64,000 nt of DNA from Rugosimonospora africana (GCF_016862975.1 NZ_BONZ01000043.1:62001-126000), one strand, 5' to 3'; positions 49,810 through 57,853 are shown, counted from the stretch's first letter. Program-made: numbers and translations. Notes: a model not told the origin generated them from the sequence alone.

Positions 49810-50472
49810 CTAATCCCGGTCGGGCACCGACGAGATCCGCTCCATCGTGAGTTCGCTCAGGTCGTTCAGCGTCAGGTCGGCGAGGGCCAGCGCGTCGGAC
49901 TGCGGCGGGTAGGTCGGATGCGGGATGGCGACGACCGCCATGCCGGCCGCGGCGGCCGACCGCAGCCCGTTGCTGGAGTCCTCGACCGCGATGCAGTCCT
50001 TGGGTGCCAGCCGCAGCCGGTCGGCGATCGTCAGGTACACGTCCGGGTCGGGCTTGCCCCGCTCGACCTCCTCGGTCGACATGGTGACCTCGAACGCCTG
50101 CGTCAGCTGTGCCGTCTCCAGTACCCGGTCGATCAGTGAGCGGGGCGACGAACTGGCCAGCCCGCGGCGGTACCCGTCGCCGATCCGGTACACCGTCTCC
50201 ACCGCGCCGGGCATCAGCGGCAGGTCGACCTCGTACCGCTCGCGCATCTCGGCGATGACCTCATCGGCGACCTCGGCCGGATCCTTGCCGACACCGAGTT
50301 CCTGGCTCAGGTACGTGGCCCACTCCGAGGTGCTCATGCCCATCAGCCGTGACTGGCTGTCCGGTTGCCACTGGCCGCCGTGCCGCAAGACGTAGGCGCG
50401 GCGGACCTCCTCCCACACCGGCTCCGAGTCGATGAGAATGCCGTCGAGGTCGAAGACGACTGCCTGAATCAT
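49810..50472 (-). CDS. HAD-superfamily phosphatase, beta-phosphoglucomutase-like
   Basis: HAD subfamily IA hydrolase of 220 residues. Motif I is AVVFDLDGILIDSEPVW with both aspartates, motif II ASSSPRSLIDRVL, motif III Lys in ERGKPDPDVYL and motif IV ED in CIAVEDSSNGLRSAAAAG. A helical cap sits between motifs I and II. The pattern suits phosphatases or mutases acting on sugar phosphates. ATG 50472. Confidence 0.93.
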   Translation of the reverse strand: MIQAVVFDLDGILIDSEPVWEEVRRAYVLRHGGQWQPDSQSRLMGMSTSEWATYLSQELGVGKDPAEVADEVIAEMRERYEVDLPLMPGAVETVYRIGDGYRRGLASSSPRSLIDRVLETAQLTQAFEVTMSTEEVERGKPDPDVYLTIADRLRLAPKDCIAVEDSSNGLRSAAAAGMAVVAIPHPTYPPQSDALALADLTLNDLSELTMERISSVPDRD

Positions 50473-50641
50473 GAGTCACGCTCCATGGTGTTCCATGGTG
50501 GCACGGTGCCGGCGTGCCGAGCAGCCAAACCCCCGCCGATCGGTGCAGGCGCCGGGGATCGGCCGGCGGCAACCGGAGGCGTACCGGCACATCGCCGCCC
50601 ACCCGCGCCGGATGGCATTGTCCCGGCGATATCGTTTGGCG

Positions 50642-52720
50642 ATGGCCACGATGACCGACTCCGATGTCGCCGCGTTCGCCGATTCGGTGCGGGGTGTGCT
50701 CGCCAAGCTGTGGCCCGATGCCCGCACTGCCGCGGCAGGGCCGATCGGCGAAGTGTGGGACGCCGCCGTGGCACACGGCTGGTTCGAGCTGGCATCGGAG
50801 CGCGCGTTGGGCGCCGCGCTCGCCGCCGTACGGGAGTGCGGCCGGGTTGGCTGCCCGCTACCCGTCATGGACGGCTACGTCGCCGGTGCGCTGCTGGCAC
50901 GGCGGGCCGCACCGGCCGCACCCGTCGCCGGCCGGATCCTCGTCGCGCTTCAGCAGAAGGGCAGCGACCGCCTTCAGCAGGACTACGACCGCGTCCGGTA
51001 CGCCGAGGCGGGCACCACGGCCACCCACGTGCTCACGCTGCCGGTCGAGGGCGGTACCGCACGGCTGCGTCCGATCCTGGCCGCCACACCGATGCCCGGC
51101 CTGGCCGTCCCGGACTGGTCCGAACTGGCTCCCGGTCCGGATGTGTCCACTGTGGACGTCGATCCGGCCGCGGTCGACGAGGCCGCCGTTCTGCTCCGGC
51201 TGGGACTCGCCGTCCGGGCGCTGGCCGCCGCCGAGCGGACCCACGAGCTGGCCATCGAACACGCGAAGGTCCGCCGCCAGTTCGGGCGGCCGGTCGGCAG
51301 CTTCGGTGCGGTCGCGGCACGTGTCGCGCAGTGCCAGATCGAGCTGTCCGCCGGCAACCTGCTCATCGCCGATGCGGTGCGCCGCTTCGAGGCCGGGGCC
51401 GCCGACTGGCCGCTGGCCGCCGAGATCGCCACCCGGCACACCCGGGTCGCCGCGCCCCGGGTACAGCTGGGCGCGCATCACACCCTCGCCGCGACCGGCT
51501 ACTTCGAGGAACATGAGGCGCCCTGGTTGTTCCGGCGGGTACACGCCGACGTGACCCGGATCGCCGAGTTCCCTCGCACGGCCGGAGACGTCGCCGACAT
51601 CCTGGTGGAGTCGGGTGCCGGGCTGCCCACACCGCGCGCCGGGAACGAACTCCGGACCCGGCTCGCCCAACTTCTCGACCGGTACCCGGGCGGGCCGCGT
51701 ACCGGCGACGCGCTGGACGACGATCCGGAACTGGTACGCGCGCTGGCCGAGGGCGGCTACCTCGAACTCGGCGTGGCCGATCAGGTCGTGCTGCAGGAGG
51801 AGATCGGGTACCGGCGGCTGCCCGCCAACGCCGCGCTGGCCGCCACCACCATGCTCGGCAACGCCATCGAGCGGCACGGCACCGCGGAGCAGAAGGCAGC
51901 GTTCCTGCCGCTGATCCGGCGCGGGCAGTTGCGGTTCTGCCTCGGGTACAGCGAGCCGGAGGCGGGCTCGGATCTGGCCTCGCTGCGTACCCTCGCCCGC
52001 CGCGATCCGGCCGGCGACGGCTGGATCATCGACGGGCAGAAGGTCTGGACCACCGGCGCGCACCTGGCCAACTACGTCTGGCTGGCCACCCGTACCGATC
52101 CGGAGGCCAACCCGCCGCACGCCGGCATCACCGTGTTCCTGGTACCGATGGACACGCCCGGCATCAGCCTCGTGAAGCACCGGGCCCTGTCCGGCGAGAT
52201 TTCCTGCACGGTCACCTACCAGGACGTACGGGTGCCAGACACCGCCCGGGTCGGCGCGGTGAACGGTGGCTGGCCGGTGATCACCGATGCCCTCGCCGGT
52301 GAACGCGTCGTGATGGGCGGCATCGCCGCGTCCCTGCACCGCCAGCTCGATGACCTGATCGCCGCCGCCCGGGTGGATCCGGTCGCGGTCCTCGGGTCGC
52401 CGGGCAGCGCCGCCCGTGAGCGCTTGTCCGGGCTGGCGGTGCGGGTACAGGCGACGCGGGCGCTGGTCGGCGCGGCGGTGGAGGCGATCGAAGCCGGCGG
52501 CGGTACCCGCCTGGAAGCACCGATGGCCGCCGTACTCGGGGGCGAACTCGCCGAGGACTTCGGCGAGGCGGCATTGGAGATCCTCGGGCCGGCCGCGGCC
52601 CTGTCCGGGGCCTTCGAGTACGGGCTGCGATTGTCGATCATGTACGTGGTCGGCGGCGGGACGAACGACGTCCAGTGCGGCCTGATCGCCCGGGGCCTCG
52701 GCCTGCCCCGCTCGCGGTGA
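50642..52720 (+). CDS. Fused double acyl-CoA dehydrogenase
   Basis: Single chain of 692 residues made of two acyl-CoA dehydrogenase-like halves. The N-terminal half (about 1-320) corresponds to a short partner subunit (AAERTHELAIEHAKVRRQFG, RPVGSFGAVAARVAQCQIEL, HHTLAATGYFEEHEAPWLF). The C-terminal half (about 340-692) is a full module (EEIGYRRLPANAALAATTML, YSEPEAGSDLASLRTLAR, DGQKVWTTGAHLANYVW) ending VVGGGTNDVQCGLIARGLG. There, a Gly replaces the Glu found in IEGGTSEI-type partners, so the classical catalytic base is missing in both halves; an alternative Glu elsewhere is possible. ATG 50642; upstream codons overlap the HAD promoter region. Confidence 0.9.
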   Translation: MATMTDSDVAAFADSVRGVLAKLWPDARTAAAGPIGEVWDAAVAHGWFELASERALGAALAAVRECGRVGCPLPVMDGYVAGALLARRAAPAAPVAGRILVALQQKGSDRLQQDYDRVRYAEAGTTATHVLTLPVEGGTARLRPILAATPMPGLAVPDWSELAPGPDVSTVDVDPAAVDEAAVLLRLGLAVRALAAAERTHELAIEHAKVRRQFGRPVGSFGAVAARVAQCQIELSAGNLLIADAVRRFEAGAADWPLAAEIATRHTRVAAPRVQLGAHHTLAATGYFEEHEAPWLFRRVHADVTRIAEFPRTAGDVADILVESGAGLPTPRAGNELRTRLAQLLDRYPGGPRTGDALDDDPELVRALAEGGYLELGVADQVVLQEEIGYRRLPANAALAATTMLGNAIERHGTAEQKAAFLPLIRRGQLRFCLGYSEPEAGSDLASLRTLARRDPAGDGWIIDGQKVWTTGAHLANYVWLATRTDPEANPPHAGITVFLVPMDTPGISLVKHRALSGEISCTVTYQDVRVPDTARVGAVNGGWPVITDALAGERVVMGGIAASLHRQLDDLIAAARVDPVAVLGSPGSAARERLSGLAVRVQATRALVGAAVEAIEAGGGTRLEAPMAAVLGGELAEDFGEAALEILGPAAALSGAFEYGLRLSIMYVVGGGTNDVQCGLIARGLGLPRSR

Positions 52721-52727
52721 CCTGCCC

Positions 52728-52777
52728 GACCGGTCTGGCTCGGCACGTCTGGCGCCGCGCGACGACCCAGACCAGTC
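52728..52777 (-). repeat. Dispersed palindromic element, copy E
   Basis: A 50-base copy (plus strand GACCGGTCTGGCTCGG at the left, GACGACCCAGACCAGTC at the right), eight bases after the fused dehydrogenase stop. Same orientation as copies D and F. It may double as a terminator hairpin. Confidence 0.8.
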
Positions 52778-52853
52778 GCCGACCGGGTCGGGTGCGACCA
52801 CCCGGAGCGAGCGGGGCCATCCGCGAGCGGGCGGGATTGCCAGCGGAGCGGGA

Positions 52854-53732
52854 TTACCGGCCGAGCGCGCCCAGCGCCTCCGCGATGCTCTCCGCCAACG
52901 GGATGGTCCGGCGGCCGATCAGCCGCGACAGGTCGCCGGGCCCACCGGACAGCGCCCCCCGGCTGATGGCGGCGTCCACGTCCACCAGAATGTCGGCGAG
53001 ATCCTCGGGAGCACCGGCGCCGGTGAGGATGGCCTTGTGCTCGCTCGGCGAGACCGACTGGTGCACGATCCGCTTGCCGGTCTGCCGCGAAAGCTCCTCG
53101 GCGAACTCCCCGAACGTCCACTCGGTGTCGCCGCTCAGCTCGTACGCCTTGTTCAGGTGGCCGTCGTGGTTGAGCACCACCGAGGCCGCGGCGGCGTAGT
53201 CGACCCGCGGCGCGGTGGCCAGCCGGGCATCCGGGCTCACGCTGTTGACGATGGCACCGCGCTCGATGATGCCGGTGAGGCCGCCGGTGAACATCGAGGC
53301 GTCCGTGTACCAGTTGTTGCGCAGGAACGTGTACGTCAGCCCGGTCTCGCGGATCCGCTGCTCCGTTTCGCGGTGCTCGTCCGCGAGGCGGAAGTTCGCC
53401 TTCGGACCGCCGAACACGCCGGTGTACGCCAACTGTGCGACGCCCACCTCCCGGGCCGCGTCGATGACCGCGGCGTGCTGCGGCATGCGCCGGCCCACCT
53501 CGGTACCGGAGATGAGCAGCACCCGGTCCTTCGGCCCGAACGCGCCCGCCAACGTCTCGGGCCGGTCATAGTCCGCGACGTGTAGCTGAATGCCCTTCGC
53601 CACCAGATCCGCGGCCCTCTCCGCGCTGCGCGCGACGGCCCTGATCTGGTCCGCCGGCACCTTGGCGTCGAGCAGGTCCGCGATGATCATCCGGCCGAGC
53701 TGGCCGGTCGCTCCGGTGATGACGATGCTCAT
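52854..53732 (-). CDS. NmrA/QorB-type NAD(P)H oxidoreductase
   Basis: Atypical short-chain reductase of 292 residues. The Rossmann start IVITGATGQLGRMIIADLLD is followed by VLLISGTEVGRRMPQHAAVI and AYTGVFGGPKANFRLADEH, matching QorB-like NADPH:quinone reductases that act on quinones or sense NADP. It is divergent from an HxlR regulator, the standard arrangement for quinone or electrophile detoxification. ATG 53732. Confidence 0.92.
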   Translation of the reverse strand: MSIVITGATGQLGRMIIADLLDAKVPADQIRAVARSAERAADLVAKGIQLHVADYDRPETLAGAFGPKDRVLLISGTEVGRRMPQHAAVIDAAREVGVAQLAYTGVFGGPKANFRLADEHRETEQRIRETGLTYTFLRNNWYTDASMFTGGLTGIIERGAIVNSVSPDARLATAPRVDYAAAASVVLNHDGHLNKAYELSGDTEWTFGEFAEELSRQTGKRIVHQSVSPSEHKAILTGAGAPEDLADILVDVDAAISRGALSGGPGDLSRLIGRRTIPLAESIAEALGALGR

Positions 53733-53802
53733 GTAATCGCTTCTTCCCAGTTTTGTGTCGTTTGCGCGAGTACTGCGGGTCTAACCCTAGGACTCGTACA
53801 TG

Positions 53803-53825
53803 ACTTGTAGTAAGTACCCACTTGT
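53803..53825. promoter_or_regulatory. HxlR box pair in the nmrA/hxlR intergenic region
   Basis: ACTTGT at 53803-53808 and CTTGT at 53821-53825 are 17 bases apart (CTTGT to CTTGT), with AGTACCCA between, mirroring 47127-47149. The second unit continues CTTGTAAGTA. It overlaps the probable promoter of both divergent genes. Confidence 0.6.
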
Positions 53826-53840
53826 AAGTAAGGTACTGGT

Positions 53841-54308
53841 GTGGATGTAAGGGAACGAAAGCCGCTGGGAGACAGGCAGCCGCGCGGAGCGCAGCCGCCA
53901 AGAACTCAGCCGCCTAGAGCAGTCGGGCCGCTGTCGAGCCCGGACGTCAACCGTGCCGGGTGCCCCTCCCGGGCGGTGCTCGAACACGTGACCAGCCGGT
54001 GGGGCGTGCTGGTGCTCGCCGCGCTGCTGGAGCGGTCCTACCGGTTCAGCGAGCTGCGCCGGCATGTCAGCGGCGTGAGCGAGAAGATGCTCGCGCAGAC
54101 CCTGCAGACCCTGGAGCGCGACGGCTTCGTCCACCGCGACGCCAAGCCCGTCATCCCACCGCGCGTCGACTACTCGCTCACCCCGATGGGGCACGACGTC
54201 GCGGGTCAGGTGTGGGCGTTGACCCGGTGGGTCGAGGGTCGGCTGGACGACGTCTTCGAGGCCCGTGCGGCCTATGACGACCGGGGGACCGGCACGCGGG
54301 AGGACTGA
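53841..54308 (+). CDS. HxlR-family regulator with repeat N-terminus
   Basis: Winged-helix regulator of 155 residues. The domain starts CPSRAVLEHVTSRWGVLVLA with the family Cys, then RFSELRRHVSGVSEKMLAQT and LERDGFVHRDAKPVIPPRVD. Before it are about 40 residues including three pentapeptides (QPRGA, QPPRT, QPPRA) encoded by 15-base tandem repeats at 53877-53921. It probably regulates the divergent NmrA-type gene. The only upstream start in frame is GTG 53841, with no ribosome site seen, so a leaderless message is likely. Confidence 0.9.
   Translation: MDVRERKPLGDRQPRGAQPPRTQPPRAVGPLSSPDVNRAGCPSRAVLEHVTSRWGVLVLAALLERSYRFSELRRHVSGVSEKMLAQTLQTLERDGFVHRDAKPVIPPRVDYSLTPMGHDVAGQVWALTRWVEGRLDDVFEARAAYDDRGTGTRED
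53877..53921 (+). repeat. 15-base tandem repeat at the 5' end of hxlR
   Basis: Three in-frame units (53877, 53892, 53907) begin CAGCCGC and encode QPRGA, QPPRT and QPPRA. Confidence 0.85.
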
Positions 54309-54335
54309 CCTTCACCGGTAACGCTCGCCGAACCT

Positions 54336-54380
54336 GGTCGGGCAGAGCCGGGTCGGCCAGGACCAGATCGGGCAGGACCG
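54336..54380. repeat. 15-base tandem repeat between genes
   Basis: Three units (54336, 54351, 54366) of the form GGTCGGGCAGAGCCG, with further decayed copies running to about 54395, across the end of the M56 gene. It shows the same 15-base period in non-coding DNA. Confidence 0.7.
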
Positions 54381-54392
54381 GGGCAGGTGGGG

Positions 54393-55289
54393 CTAGGGCA
54401 GGTGGCCCAGGAACGGCACCATGTCGCGCAGGAAATCCTCGGTCGCGTGAATGTCCGAGAGCACCATCAGCGCGACGAGGCCGAGCAGCGCCATGATGAC
54501 GGCGTGCCGGGGGCGGGCCGGCGGTGCCTGGAGCGCGGCGACCCGATCACCGATCCCGGTGCCGGAATAGGCGAACGCGGCCGGCGGGGCCGGCGCGTCC
54601 GCGGTGGCCAGCGCGGCGCGGGCCAGGGAGGTGGCCGCCAGCCGGCGGTCCCCGACGGTACGGGCGGCGATCTCGTCGGCCCAGCGCTCACACAGGTACC
54701 GGCTGGTCGCGCCGAGCGGGAACAGCAAGGGATTCAGGATGGCCGCCGCGCGTACGACGCCGGTGTGCCAATGGTGGCCGGCCGCCAGGTGGGCCTGCTC
54801 GTGGGCGATCAGCACCCGCCGCTCGGACACGCTCAGCGCGGCGAGCATGCCGCTACTGACCACGATGTGGCCGCCCCGGCCCGGTACCGCGAATGCCTGG
54901 GGCACCGGATCGGCGAGCACCACCAGTCCGGACTCCCGCGGCGCGCACAGCTGCCGCAGACCCCGGTGGATCGCGCGCCGGGCGCGCAGCTCGACGACGA
55001 GCCGCACGCAGCCGGCGATCAGCAGCCCGAGCGCCGCGAGACCGACGAGGTCGTTGACCGGATTCAGACCGGTTACGCCGAGCGCCGGGTATCTGTCCGG
55101 CAGGACATCATCGAGCAGGGTGGCCGACAGTAGCGCGAGGGACCAGACCGCGCCCGCGGCGCACAGGGCCGACCCGACGGTCAGCGTCCAGGCCCCGATG
55201 GCCGGCGGCAGGCGGCGGGCGGCGAGCGCCGGCCAGCCGACCGCGAACATCAGCGAGGCGAGCAGGGGAAGGTAGACCGCTACTCTCAT
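54393..55289 (-). CDS. M56-family membrane metallopeptidase
   Basis: Integral membrane protease of 298 residues, BlaR1/MecR1-like without a penicillin-sensing domain. Hydrophobic segments at the N-terminus (about 1-100) are followed by the zinc motif HEQAH in RRVLIAHEQAHLAAGHHWHT, the third ligand candidate ERWADEIAA and a last hydrophobic segment near the end. It starts seven bases after blaI and is probably made with it; such pairs cleave or relieve BlaI repressors on a membrane signal (known for BlaR1; inferred here, as in the mycobacterial BlaI-M56 pair). Confidence 0.92.
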   Translation of the reverse strand: MRVAVYLPLLASLMFAVGWPALAARRLPPAIGAWTLTVGSALCAAGAVWSLALLSATLLDDVLPDRYPALGVTGLNPVNDLVGLAALGLLIAGCVRLVVELRARRAIHRGLRQLCAPRESGLVVLADPVPQAFAVPGRGGHIVVSSGMLAALSVSERRVLIAHEQAHLAAGHHWHTGVVRAAAILNPLLFPLGATSRYLCERWADEIAARTVGDRRLAATSLARAALATADAPAPPAAFAYSGTGIGDRVAALQAPPARPRHAVIMALLGLVALMVLSDIHATEDFLRDMVPFLGHLP

Positions 55290-55296
55290 CCGGTTC

Positions 55297-55758
55297 TCAT
55301 CCGGGCGAATCTTCGCTCAGCGCCGCGCGCAGCGCCCGCTCGTCGGCCGGGCTCAGCGAGCTGACGAACTGGTGCAGGATCGCGGTGCGGTCGCCGCCCC
55401 GCTCCAGTACCGCGTGCATCTGCGTGGCGGCCCACTCGGCGGCGCCCTGGGCCGGCGCGTATGCCGGGTGGCCGCCCACTGTGGTCCGGACCACCAGGCC
55501 CTTCTCCCGCAGCCGGGTCAGGATCGTGTGCACCGTGTTGTATGCCAGGTCACCGCCCAGCATGCCGTGCAGTTGTGTCGGGGTCAGTGGCGCGCCGTCG
55601 GCCCACAGCGCTCCGAGCACCTCGGCTTCCAGCTCACCGGCGCCACGGCGCGGGGCCGGTGAGCCCTCCGCCGATCCGTGCGCGGTCAATCCCGCTGGTG
55701 CCGATTTCGGCGGTGTCGATTCGGCGCCGGCCCCTCGGCCGCCGGCCACTTTCGGCAT
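55297..55758 (-). CDS. blaI: BlaI/MecI/CopY-family repressor
   Basis: Winged-helix repressor of 153 residues. The DNA-binding domain is GELEAEVLGALWADGAPLTP, then LAYNTVHTILTRLREKGLVV, and the C-terminal helices (VSSLSPADERALRAALSE) dimerise. An extra Pro/Ala/Gly-rich N-terminus of about 40 residues precedes the domain. ATG 55758 has AAGGAG six bases before it. BlaI repressors bind TACA/TGTA palindromes; the best such site in the region is at 57854-57870, before uppP, at the head of this gene string. Confidence 0.92.
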   Translation of the reverse strand: MPKVAGGRGAGAESTPPKSAPAGLTAHGSAEGSPAPRRGAGELEAEVLGALWADGAPLTPTQLHGMLGGDLAYNTVHTILTRLREKGLVVRTTVGGHPAYAPAQGAAEWAATQMHAVLERGGDRTAILHQFVSSLSPADERALRAALSEDSPG

Positions 55759-55789
55759 CCCCTGCTCCTTCCCGAACCTCGGCCCCAGC

Positions 55790-56710
55790 CTACGGCAGGC
55801 CGCCGCCGCCCCGCCGTCGCCGAACGGTCCGCGATCCCGTCCGGCCGGCTGTCCGGCCGTGCCGCCACGAGCCGGCCGCCCCGCCACGCCACCTTGAGGC
55901 GGTTGTCCGGGCGCGCCGCCACCGGCCGGTCGGTTCCTGGCGCGGGCGCGCCGGCTCGTCCCGGCCGGCGCCGGGCCGGATCAGGCCGGCAGCCACCAGT
56001 TCGATCACGACCAGGACCGCGATCGTCTCGATCGCGAGCAGGCCGATCAGTACCAGCAACTGGGTCACCCCCGCCTGGACCGGGCTGGCGCCGCCGAGCA
56101 GTACTCCGACGAACGCGCCCGGCAGGGTGACCAGCCCAACCGTACGGGTCTGGTCGATAGCGGGCAGCAGAGCCTGGGCGGCTGCCGGGCGTACCACGTC
56201 CCGGCGCGCCACCCGGCCGGGGAAGCCTAGAGCGAGGCGGGCCTCGTATTCGCCGCGCCGCTGGCGCAGGTCGTCGAGTGCCCGGCGGCCACCCAGGCCG
56301 CTCGCGGTCATCGCGCCGCCGATCAGGATGCCGGCGATCGGCAGTACGGCGACCGGTCGGGTGGCCACCAGCCCGGTGCCGAGCAGCAGCCCCAGCACCG
56401 GCAGCACGCCGGCCGCGATCGCGAGGCCGGCCCAGCCGCCGCTGCGGTCCCGGGTCATCCGGCGGGCGGCGGTGAGCGACGCGATGACGTACATGATCAC
56501 AACGAACGCGGCGGTCAGGCCGGCCGACCGCAGTACCGCCACGATGATCACCGAGACGGCGGTGAGCTGTACGGCGGCCCGCACCGACGCGGTGACCACC
56601 TGCCGTGTCAATCCGAGCCGGCCCAGACCGGCCACCAGGCCGGTCGCCAGTACCAGCACGCCGAGCACGGCGACCAGCAGCGGCCAGGACGCCGTGACCG
56701 TTCCGTTCAC
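55790..56710 (-). CDS. UPF0014 (FetB-like) membrane permease with basic tail
   Basis: Membrane protein of 306 residues of the UPF0014/FetB family (permease half of iron- or metal-exporting ABC systems; plant STAR2 relatives). Seven or so hydrophobic segments include VVIMYVIASLTAARRMTRDR, PIAGILIGGAMTASGLGGRR and LVTLPGAFVGVLLGG. The last 70 residues are strongly Arg/Gly-rich, unlike the family, and run to the edge of blaI. No FetA-type ATPase gene is adjacent. GTG 56710 starts 14 bases after uppP ends, so the two are probably cotranscribed. Confidence 0.85.
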   Translation of the reverse strand: MNGTVTASWPLLVAVLGVLVLATGLVAGLGRLGLTRQVVTASVRAAVQLTAVSVIIVAVLRSAGLTAAFVVIMYVIASLTAARRMTRDRSGGWAGLAIAAGVLPVLGLLLGTGLVATRPVAVLPIAGILIGGAMTASGLGGRRALDDLRQRRGEYEARLALGFPGRVARRDVVRPAAAQALLPAIDQTRTVGLVTLPGAFVGVLLGGASPVQAGVTQLLVLIGLLAIETIAVLVVIELVAAGLIRPGAGRDEPARPRQEPTGRWRRARTTASRWRGGAAGSWRHGRTAGRTGSRTVRRRRGGGGLP

Positions 56711-56723
56711 GCGGGATTCGCGG

Positions 56724-57788
56724 TCAGCGCAGCCCGAGCCAGGCCAGGCTGACGGCTCCGGCGGCGGCGCAGTAGATGGCGAACGGGGTCAGGGTACGGG
56801 TCTCGAAGTACCGGGTCAGGAACCGCACAGCCAGGTACGCGCAGACGAACGAGGCCACGCTGCCGGCCAGTACCTGACCGTGGATCCCCTTGCCGAGCGG
56901 CCCGAACAGGTCTGGAACCTTGAGCGCGCCGGCGGCCAGGATGACCGGGGTGGCGAGCAGGAACGCGAAGCGCGCGGAGTCCTCGTGGGAGAGCCCGGAG
57001 CGCAGGCCGGCGGCCATCGTCACGCCCGAGCGACTGATCCCGGGCAGCAGCGCGAGGATCTGCGCGGCCCCGATCAGCGTGGTCTGGATGAACGAGCGGG
57101 CCGCCACCCGGGCGTCGGAGGCGACCGGGTCGGTCGCGCCGGTCGGTGCGTCGTCCGCCGGGGGCGCCGACGATGAGGCGGAAGACGACGGGGCGGAAGA
57201 CGACGAGGCGAAGCCGGCGGCGGTACCGGACCGGTCCGCAGACCAGTCTGGTTCGGCGCGTCTGATCGCCGCGCGACGACTCAGACCAGTCTCCAGCGCG
57301 GGTGCCGGCGGCAGGGTGGTCGCGGCGGCACGGCGGCGCAGCCGCTCGGCGCCGTACAGGATGCCGCCGTTGACGATCAAGAAGATCGCCGCCGGTACCG
57401 GCCGGCCCAGCACCGTCCGGAACGTGTGCTCCAGCGCGAGTCCGGCTATCCCGACCGGGATGGTGGCGAGGATGATCATCCAGGCCAGGCGCTCGTCGGC
57501 GGTGTGCACCCGCCGGTACCGGATCGAGGTGACGAACCCGGTGACGATCCGTACCCAGTCCCGCCAGAAGTACAGCACCAGAGCCAGTGCCGTGGCCACG
57601 TGCAGCCCCACGATGAACGCCAGGTACGGCGACTCGGGGGCGGAGACGTTGAGATCGGCGGCCCAACCCCCGCCGACCAGGGCGGGGAGGAGCACACTGT
57701 GCCCGAGACTGGATACCGGAAACAGTTCGGCGGCGCCCTGCAGCGCGCCCACCACGATCGCCTCCGCGAAGGTCAGGTGACCACTCAC
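56724..57788 (-). CDS. uppP: Undecaprenyl-diphosphate phosphatase with an inserted loop
   Basis: Membrane phosphatase (BacA/UppP) of 354 residues that recycles the lipid carrier of cell-wall synthesis; the usual length is about 270-290. Catalytic regions are present: AELFPVSSLGHSVLLPALV near the N-terminus and LLPGISRSGVTMAAGL late. Between the helix ending LRRR and SFIQTTLIGAAQILALLPG lies an insertion of about 70 residues (about 160-230). Its first part is encoded by the dispersed palindromic element (ETGLSRRAAIRRAEPDWS), and the next contains Ser-rich pentapeptides from a 15-base repeat. GTG 57788 with AGAGGGGG eight bases upstream is the start. Confidence 0.92.
   Translation of the reverse strand: MSGHLTFAEAIVVGALQGAAELFPVSSLGHSVLLPALVGGGWAADLNVSAPESPYLAFIVGLHVATALALVLYFWRDWVRIVTGFVTSIRYRRVHTADERLAWMIILATIPVGIAGLALEHTFRTVLGRPVPAAIFLIVNGGILYGAERLRRRAAATTLPPAPALETGLSRRAAIRRAEPDWSADRSGTAAGFASSSSAPSSSASSSAPPADDAPTGATDPVASDARVAARSFIQTTLIGAAQILALLPGISRSGVTMAAGLRSGLSHEDSARFAFLLATPVILAAGALKVPDLFGPLGKGIHGQVLAGSVASFVCAYLAVRFLTRYFETRTLTPFAIYCAAAGAVSLAWLGLR
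57169..57213 (-). repeat. 15-base tandem repeat in the UppP insertion
   Basis: Three in-frame units (57169, 57184, 57199; plus strand GACGACGGGGCGGAA type) encode Ser/Ala/Pro pentapeptides next to palindromic element copy F. Confidence 0.8.
57241..57291 (-). repeat. Dispersed palindromic element, copy F, in frame in uppP
   Basis: A 51-base copy (plus strand GACCAGTCTGGTTCGG to GACTCAGACCAGTC). On the coding strand it reads ETGLSRRAAIRRAEPDWS. The first half is in a different frame from copy D, the second half in the same frame, owing to a one-base length difference; neither has a stop. Confidence 0.8.
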
Positions 57789-57853
57789 CGGACTGCCCCC
57801 TCTGATCCCTCTGGGTACGGTTCTGCCGAGTGCTACCGCCCGCCGCACCATAA

